From: Craterostigma plantagineum
Lineage: Eukaryota > Streptophyta > Magnoliopsida > Lamiales > Linderniaceae
DNA: 64,000 nt
NCBI GenBank assembly: GCA_027422505.1
Contig: JAPQWV010000018.1
Span: 14,650,001-14,714,000 of the forward strand
Reading direction: 5' to 3'
Shown: one piece after another, positions 56,974 through 64,000 of the stretch
How the letters are laid out: each line of letters starts with the position of its first letter
Position numbering within the stretch: position 1 is the stretch's first letter
Translations under genes and position numbers: made by a program
The notes under the pieces: generated by a model
Told to the model about the DNA's origin: nothing
Seen by the model: the letters and a program-made list of their open reading frames with translations, nothing else
Databases searched by the model: none

Positions 56974-58714
56974 TGATCGCGTGCGTGTATGTTTAAATAA
57001 ATGTTCGTGCGAGTACGTCAAGTAATAATTAAAACGAATATATTATAACTAAAACCACGCGCGATAGGCAGTGTACCTATCGTTCGTAATATAGCTATAG
57101 CGAATATCCGAGTATCGATCACGAGGAATAAATTGATTACTAGTATTGACCTATCGATTCGATATTTAACCTAAATAAAATAACAGGATTTGTTTATGTT
57201 ACGAACTAATTTAACAAGGCAACTTGAAGGATTGGAAAACAAGGAGGCACAACTAGAAATAGTAAGAGTGATTTAAGATGACAAATATGTGTTCGGGGTT
57301 CGAATCCCGAAGGGTATTGTCGGCTAAGGCTACCGAATATCGCTCCTACGTGATTATCGACTAAATCGCAGTAATTTTCTACCCACTCACGGATTTGCTG
57401 TCGCCCTAAACGTTCGTGGGGATCTAAGTTTAGCGATTACTAGATGGCGAGGATCGAGTATTTGCTGTCGCCCTATACTCGAATCCTAACGTCTATGAAT
57501 GGCCTAATCGTTATTTAGCTGTCGCCCTAAACGATATACCACACATTCATATCAACACATAGACATATTGATACGAAGAAACAATATCATAGATCGATAA
57601 ATAGTCGAATACACGTGTTCACGATTATCCTACGCCTTAACTACGACATAACCCAACGTTCATCTATTCCCAAACACACAAGAGGATTAGCTACTCATAT
57701 TGAACGTTACAACAACGAGATTTAAGGGAAACGAGGATAGAGAACTCATAAAAACTTCCCTAAGAAGTGAATATGGCGTTTCCGAGGTGGAGCTCTCGTT
57801 CCTCGATCGTATGAGCGTAGCTTCGTTGTTGGATCGTTCCTTGAGCTTCTCCGAATCGCGGGACTACTTCTAGTGTTCTTTCTTCTCTTCTTTGCTCTAA
57901 GTTTTCGTCCCTGTGTGGTTTTTTCTTGAGTTCTAAGGCCAGCCCCCCTTTTATGCTTCGAAAATGGGCTAAAACCCTGAAATTAGGCACGTTCACGGCC
58001 TCTTATCGGGCCATCACGGCCGTGAAGGCGGCTAAAAACCCTATTTCTTGACTTTCTGGCATGAGTCACGGCCTCGTGCAACACGCTTCACGGCCGTGAC
58101 GGCGGCTTAAACCCTAAATATTGACTCTCTGGTATGAGTCACGGCGTCTTGCATCGGCAGTCACGGCCGTGACTATGTTGAATTTCCATTCGTTGAACTC
58201 TCTGCCTTGATTCACGGCTTGTTGCATAATCCCTCACGGCCGTGAAGAGGTGGTAGTTTCTTCTTAGAGTTCTCTGTCCAGCTTCACGGCCTCGTGCGAG
58301 ATGAGTCACGGCCGTGAGTGCAGCTACTCCAACTCTCTGCCGTCGTTCACGGCCTCTTGCAAGGGAGCTCACGGCCGTGACATCTTCCTTTGAACTTTCT
58401 GTCCTCATTCACGGCTACCTACATCATGGTTCACGGCCGTGACACTGGAGGCTTTCTTCTTCTTACTCTCACTGCCCACGTTCACGGCCTCTTGCAAGAT
58501 CGTTCACGGCCGTGACTGGTTACTGGCAGCTTCAAACTTTGCCATTTTCGCGTCGTTTCGCCTCGTTTTCGTTCCTTTTCTCTCGATAATCATTCGGAGG
58601 TCCTACAATATTTAAATGAGTGTAAATAGAGCCAATAAATGCATAGAATGATCAAAACTTTCCTATTATAACTCAAATAAACATAACAATAAACGTATTA
58701 AAATACGTTTATCA
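56974..58714 (-). repeat. Athila 5' LTR
   Basis: 1,741 bp, pair of 44194-45935. Differences seen: A/G near the plus-strand start, A/C near 58052, and one T fewer near 58557. Confidence 0.93.
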
Positions 58715-58719
58715 GTTTT

Positions 58720-61700
58720 CCTTTCCAGACCACCAAGACTTCTGTGACGTCGTTTGAGCCTACTTGTCGAGTGCGCGATTGTAGTATATCCTCTGGCTCA
58801 AAGATACTACTCTCGGTTATCTCTAAACTTTCCGGAAGATCTGTCTCCAAGTGGTGGTTTCCCACTACCTCCTTAAGTTGTGATACATGAATCAAAGCAC
58901 ACCATCCCTATAATAGGTAAATGCCTCCTTTTCTCCTGAAGTTGTCGACTAGTTCCGGGTTCGAATCCCGGGCAACCCACTGTTATCTCAAAATTAACAC
59001 TGGGTGTATCCGAGCATATGGGGGAAGCTTCAACTCATAAGTCGTCGCTCCAATAGTTTAAGTATCTCGAATGGCCCGTAATATTTAGCAACAATCTTGT
59101 TGTATGAACTACGAGACATCGAGGTTTGTCTATGAGGTCGTACCTTGAGGAACACTTTATCACCCACGTCGAATTCTAGCTTGCGCTTGTGTTTATTTGC
59201 ATAGTGAGTCATACGCTGTTGAGCTCTATCTAAGTTTGCCCGCAATTATTGGATTATCTTATCTCGACTCTCTAACACTTCTGCAACTGCATAAATTCTG
59301 CATTCCCCCGCAATGAATCGTTGTAGAGTTGGTGGTTGCCTCCCGTAAACAACCTCAAAACGAGTAAGTTTGGCCGCCGTTTGGAATGAGGTGTTGTACC
59401 AGTATTCGGCCCACGCTAACCACCCCACCCATTTCCTTGGCTGCTCCGATGAAAAACATCATAAGTATGTCTCAAGAGTTCGGTTAAGAACTTCGGTTTG
59501 TCCGTCAGATTCTGGGTGATATGCAGAGCTTAATTTCAGCCCAGTTCCTTGCAATTTAAACAACTCCCGCCAAAAAGCGTTCATGAAAATTGGATATCGG
59601 TCGCTGACGATCGATTGTGGCAACCCGTGCAATCTGACGATCTCTTTGATGAACTTCTCGGCTAAATTTGTCGCTGTAATGGGCATGCCCAACGCCACAA
59701 AATATCCGTACTTCGAGAGTCTGTCAACCACTACTGGAATACTAGTGTAGCCTTGGGATTTTGGTAACCCCGTAATAAAATCCATTGAAATATCCTCCCA
59801 AATCATTTTTGGAATCGGTAGCGGTTGCAGCAAACCAGCCGGTTGTTGAGCTTCATACTTCGATTTTTGGCAAACTAAGCAATTGTTCACATATTCCTTG
59901 ATGCAACGATACATTCCCCGCCAATAAACACTTGAAGCGATTCGTCGATACGTACGAAATACTCCTGTGTGGCCCCCGGTTGGCGTATCGTGGAATTCGT
60001 ACATCAATTTTAGAATCCAAGGCGACGAGGTGGGCAATACCAAACGTCCTTTATGAAAGAGTTTCCCTTCTACGACAACGTACCCTGGTCGACTATTGCG
60101 GTCTCGATACAACTCTACCACAATTTCTTGGATGTGTGGATCATGCCGTTGTTCTTCTGCTACCTCAGTCATTGATGTCCATAACGGCCCTGAAATGGCA
60201 GTCAACTCACCGTCTTGTTCTGTTCGGCGCGAGAGCGAATCGGCGACTGAGTTTGTACGCCCGCTAAATATCGAAAGTGTATCCCATTAACTTTGCCACC
60301 CATACTTGCTGCGATGGGGTAACAATCCTTTGATTTAATAAGTATTTGAGGCTATGATGATCTGTACGGACCTTGAAGTGGCGTCGGATCAAGTAGGCCT
60401 GCCAATGTTGTATGGCTAAGACAATCCCATCAACTCTCTCTCGTAAGTTGATCTCGTGCACGTGTTTTCGGCAAAAGCCTTGCTAAAATAAGCGACGGGA
60501 CGTCCCTCCTGCATCAGTACTGCACCAATACCCGTTCCAGATGCATCGCACTCAATAAAGATTGTTTCGTGAATTCGGGAATAGCTAAGACTGGAGCTCT
60601 CGTCAAGGCTTTCTGTAATGTTCGAAAAGTGCCCTCCGCCGATGATGTCCATTCGAAACATCCCACCAATTCCTTTTTCAGCAATTGGGTTAGTGGTTGT
60701 GCAATCACCCCATAATTTCGTACAAATCGCCTATAATACCCTGTTAAATCCCAAAAAACCTCGTACTTCTTTCACGGACTTAGGTTGCGGCCAAGTGGTA
60801 ACTGCTGCAATTTGTTGGGTCCATCGCCACTCCTTTGTGAGAAATAATATGGCCCAAATACTCCACTTGTTCACACGCAAAAGCACACTTTTTGCGATTC
60901 GCTTTAAGCTGATTATCCCGCAGAAACCTCCAAAACTGTTGTCAAATGTCGCAAGTGGTCCTCCCATGATTTGTTGTATACTAGAATATCGTCAAAGAAA
61001 ACCAGAACGTATTTTCGTAAGAAGGGGCGAGCCAAATTGTTCATGGTCGACTGAAATGTGGCTGGGGCATTTATCAATCCAAACGGCATCACCAAAAATT
61101 CATGGTGGCCATTGTGGGTACGAAAGGCTGTTTTGGGTATATCGGAAGGTACCACTCGAATTTGATGATAGCCTGATCGTAAGTCAAGCTTTGAAAACAC
61201 CTTTGCAAGCTCGTCCAACATCTCCTGTTTCACCAGTATCGGGAATTTGTCGGGGATAATGACTGTTTAATTCTCGATAGTCCACACAAAATCGCCAACT
61301 ACCGTCCTTTTTCTTTACCAATAACACCGGACTTGAAAACGAACTAGAGCTGGGTCGTATTATTCCCGCTAATAGCATGTCTATTACTAGCCTTTCGATT
61401 TCGTCTTTCTGGGCGTGCCTGTATCGGTATGGTCGAACAGATTCTGGTCCTGCTTCCTTTGTCAATTCAATTCGATGATCATTTGGTCGACTAGGAGGCA
61501 ACCCCATCAGATCTCCAAACACCTTGGAGTGACATTCCAGCAATTCTTCCAATGACTTTGTCTTCTAGTGATTGGCGACGATTGGTCTAGTTGCTGTCAA
61601 GTGATGCTGGTCCTCTAAAATTACTGCCCAAAACTCGGTTTCTTTTGTGAAAACTAGAGAGCGAATTCCCACCCTAGCCCGACATAGCGAAGGGTCCCCG

Positions 61701-63124
61701 ATTATTTGAACTGACTTGCCTGCGTTCTCGAACCACATAGTCATTTTTTTCCAATTAACTCGAACGTCCCCCAATGATGCAAGCCAAGCGATTCCGAGTA
61801 TAATGTCGACACCCCCCAACGGAAAATATAGAAATCTGCCCTTACTTCAAAATCAGTTGAATGATCAAGTCGCGACATGAACCCTTTGATTCCGCTCGTC
61901 GCCCATCTCCGAGTTGCACCCCAAACCTATTCGTATGGTCGGTCAATAGGTTTAATTCGGCGACAATATTATCTGACACAAAATTGTGACTTGCACCGCT
62001 ATCGACTAGTATTGTCACTTCTTTTCGGCCAATCATGCCTCGTAGTCGCATGGTATGTGGTCCTGATAGACCGGCCATTGAGCATAGGGACAAGGCCGCA
62101 CCTGCTCCTGGAAGGTCCTCGATGTGGGCCATCTTTTCTTCGGTGTTTGTGTCTATATCTAATTCTTTTAATACTTCATCTGGTGCATCGCCTTCCTCCA
62201 CTAGCATAACTCGGAGTTGCTTCATTGGGAAATCGTGTAGTGGGGGATAGGGCTGTCGACATCGAAAACAGAATCCGCGTTGTTTCAGGTCTTCATACTC
62301 TTTCTGTGGTAGTCGACGAACGAGGTTCGGGCGATCGAATGTCCAGACATGGCTGATCGCGGAGCTGGCGTCCTTTGAGAGTTGGACGGATTTGGAGCTA
62401 GCGGAGGACGAATCACCATCGAAGCCCGGGAGACGGATGATGGACTACGGCTACTGGAATAATTAGTTCGGTTTTCCCATGTTCCTCCCTATTGTCGTTG
62501 GTACTTTCTTTAGATGTTTTGCGCCATCTGCATCGCTACTTCCAAGTTATCAGGATTCAAGATTCGAAGGTCGTCTCGAACTTCCTCTTTCAAGCCGTTC
62601 ATGAAATATCCCAAATAATGCTCTTCAGTCAGATTCGGCACTTGGTGGATAGTTGAATAAATAGATCAATATAGTTGATGATAGAATCGGTTTGCTTAAT
62701 TGCCGACAGGCGCTCGTACGGACTTCCGTCATATCTTTCATCAAAGCGAACCATAAGAGCATGGATAAATTGTAACCACGTGAATCCAGGTTTGCGACGT
62801 TCATCTGAACCAATTCAGAGCCACACCCTCCATTGCCACCAGTACTAATGGGAACCGTTCATCTTCTGATATGGCGTGAACGAAGAACAACTGTTCTACC
62901 CGAGCGATCCATTCATAAGGGTCACTTCCGTCGAACGTGGGTAGGGCTAGGTTGGTTGTTGAATGCTCTTAACACGAAGCGGTGTGTCGAAGGTGTCAGT
63001 AGATTCGTATTTGGCAAAATTCCCGATAGAACCCGTAAAATTTCCAACATCTGATCCTTAACAGCATCGATACTCGCTCTTATCCGAACCTGTAGAATAT
63101 CATTTCTAATTGTGCTTTGGTTTA
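58720..63124 (-). pseudogene. Chromovirus gag-pol, copy 2 (broken)
   Basis: Same polyprotein and lesions as 28855-33383: gag (63124-62240), protease (62225-61842, VDSGASHNF), RT (61552-60913), RNase H (60661-60264), integrase (60205-59030), and chromodomain start (58895-58715). The remaining chromodomain half lies beyond Athila at 44190-44070. The chromovirus continues past Copia-C outside the window. Confidence 0.88.
58946..58979 (+). other. tRNA-Lys-like 3' half, copy 2
   Basis: Identical to 29205-29238: T-arm CCGGG-TTCGAAT-CCCGG and GGGCAACCCA end, between integrase and chromodomain. Confidence 0.5.
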
Positions 63125-63129
63125 TTAGC

Positions 63130-63441
63130 TGTCTTCGTAGATTGGGGCTTTTCTTGTATTTGTCCTTAGTTTATGACTTATTTTGTTATTTATACCAAGT
63201 ATGTTTGGTATAAATAGATGTACAAACATTGAGCTTAATGAGAATATTTGAAAAATTGATCCGAGAAGCTTGCAATTTAATTTCTAGAGAGAGAAACACA
63301 AGAAATCTTCTCACTCTAAGCGAAATTCTCTCTCGAGCTTTCAACGAAGGTTTTTGATCGAAATTCATTTCTTATTAATTCTAATCGATTGCCTTAGAAT
63401 TCATGTTTAGGATCATAGAGTTGATTTAATGGGATCTAACA
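63130..63441 (+). repeat. Copia-C 5' LTR, copy 2
   Basis: Plus-strand LTR inserted in chromovirus gag, ending GGGATCTAACA, with TATA box GGTATAAATAG near 63207. The start is inferred. Expected TSD TTAGC (63125-63129) cannot be tested here. Confidence 0.65.
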
Positions 63442-63442
63442 A

Positions 63443-64000
63443 TTGGTATCAGAGCAGATTCGTTTTGTTTTGAAACGAAAATTGTTAGAATTGGATCGAA
63501 ATTTGAGTTCGAAGTACTGTTCCAACAAAGAACAGTTTGGCACGAATTAAAATTTCGATCTGATAGCTCAATTCTGTACTTAATTGGTTTGAATTCGATG
63601 TTTATGTGCTCGTTCTAATAATATAAGTTGATTGCTCTCAGATTCGTAGCTGTTTGAACATCGATTTAGCAGATTTAATCAAATTTGAGAAATTACTGTT
63701 CACGCGTAGAACTGTTAGAACACATTCTGATTTCAGCCAAAATCGACATATTTTGCTTTCTAATGTTTAATTGTGTGTTCGTGCGTGTTCATCGTCTAAT
63801 GCGAGCAATAATTTCATAGTCTAATTCATCGTTTTTGCTTGAATCAGTGTTAGTTGTATCCTGTGATTTTTTGCGATAAATTCAATTTTTCTCGCTAGAT
63901 TCTTCGATTAGATTAATTTCTCGATCGAAAAACTTTGCGCGAGAATTTTTCTCGACCAGTATACAAAGTCAGATATAAAGTCGTCTTTAACAAGAATGAC
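63443..64000 (+). other. Copia-C primer site and leader, running off the window
   Basis: TTGGTATCAGAGC at 63443-63455, then leader sequence. It is 8 bp longer than copy 1 near 63618 (TAATATAA inserted). Coding part lies outside. Confidence 0.75.

Larger units (their letters stand above)
44194..58714 (-). mobile_element. Athila-type Ty3-gypsy retrotransposon, young and nearly intact
   Basis: 14.5 kb. TSD GTTTT (44189-44193, 58715-58719); LTRs of about 1,742 bp differing by 2 substitutions and 1 deletion by eye; tRNA-Asp-type primer site; PPT. Sense order: gag-protease, RT-RNase H-integrase, spacer with an antisense unit, Athila-type 3' ORF, 3' untranslated region. One frameshift at the protease/RT border is the only coding lesion I found. 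It is inserted in chromovirus copy 2; copy 1 has the empty site (28974-28978). Confidence 0.93.
44037..64000. repeat. Patch U, copy 2 (source locus), split by Athila
   Basis: 44037-44193 and 58720-64000 together match 28822-34250 or so. Copy 2 continues to the left into the chromovirus PPT and LTR and to the right beyond the window, so it is the more complete locus. Confidence 0.88.

Overview
The window is nuclear DNA of a flowering plant, most likely a eudicot. It carries plant-type LTR retrotransposon lineages (Ty1-copia with tRNA-iMet primer sites, Ty3-gypsy chromovirus, Athila with a tRNA-Asp primer site), spliced remnants of plant genes (tryptophan synthase alpha, cullin-1) and a plant-type TIR DNA element. 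Almost everything is mobile DNA or wreckage; I see no intact host gene.

Layout. 1-868: the 5' end (LTR, primer site, gag start) of a minus-strand copia element, here Copia-D, inserted in exon 5 of a tryptophan synthase alpha gene. 869-1143 and 36626-37486: the rest of that gene, on the minus strand. Its third intron (of those seen) is split by a 35.5-kb nested element, Copia-A (1144-36625, minus strand, TSD ACAAC). Inside Copia-A lie (i) a truncated TIR DNA element (9968-25240) that itself holds a plus-strand copia element, Copia-B (10477-24403, TSD AGAGA), and (ii) a 5.5-kb patch (28822-34289) copied from a chromovirus plus the 5' end of a fourth copia element, Copia-C. Each insert is flanked by a direct duplication of about 1.1 kb of Copia-A sequence.

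36.6-43.7 kb: degraded host fragments, all on the minus strand (tryptophan synthase alpha, cullin-1 with a DNA element inside an exon, a GYF-like exon, a possible ubiquitin-like exon), plus a block that looks organellar. 43.7-64.0 kb: the source copy of the chromovirus/Copia-C locus (minus and plus strand respectively), split by a very young, nearly intact Athila element (44194-58714, TSD GTTTT).

How the parts relate. Copia-A and Copia-B share an unusual plan: gag, an in-frame UGA, pol, a long spacer with several polypurine boxes, then a large extra ORF of about 1,150 codons running up to the 3' polypurine tract. Each has its own short motif repeated in both the 5' leader and the 3' spacer. 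Athila shows a similar pattern with the palindrome TCACGGCCGTGA in its LTRs and 3' spacer. That spacer also holds a compact antisense unit (TATA box, 54-codon membrane-peptide ORF, AATAAA), the most intriguing candidate in the window.
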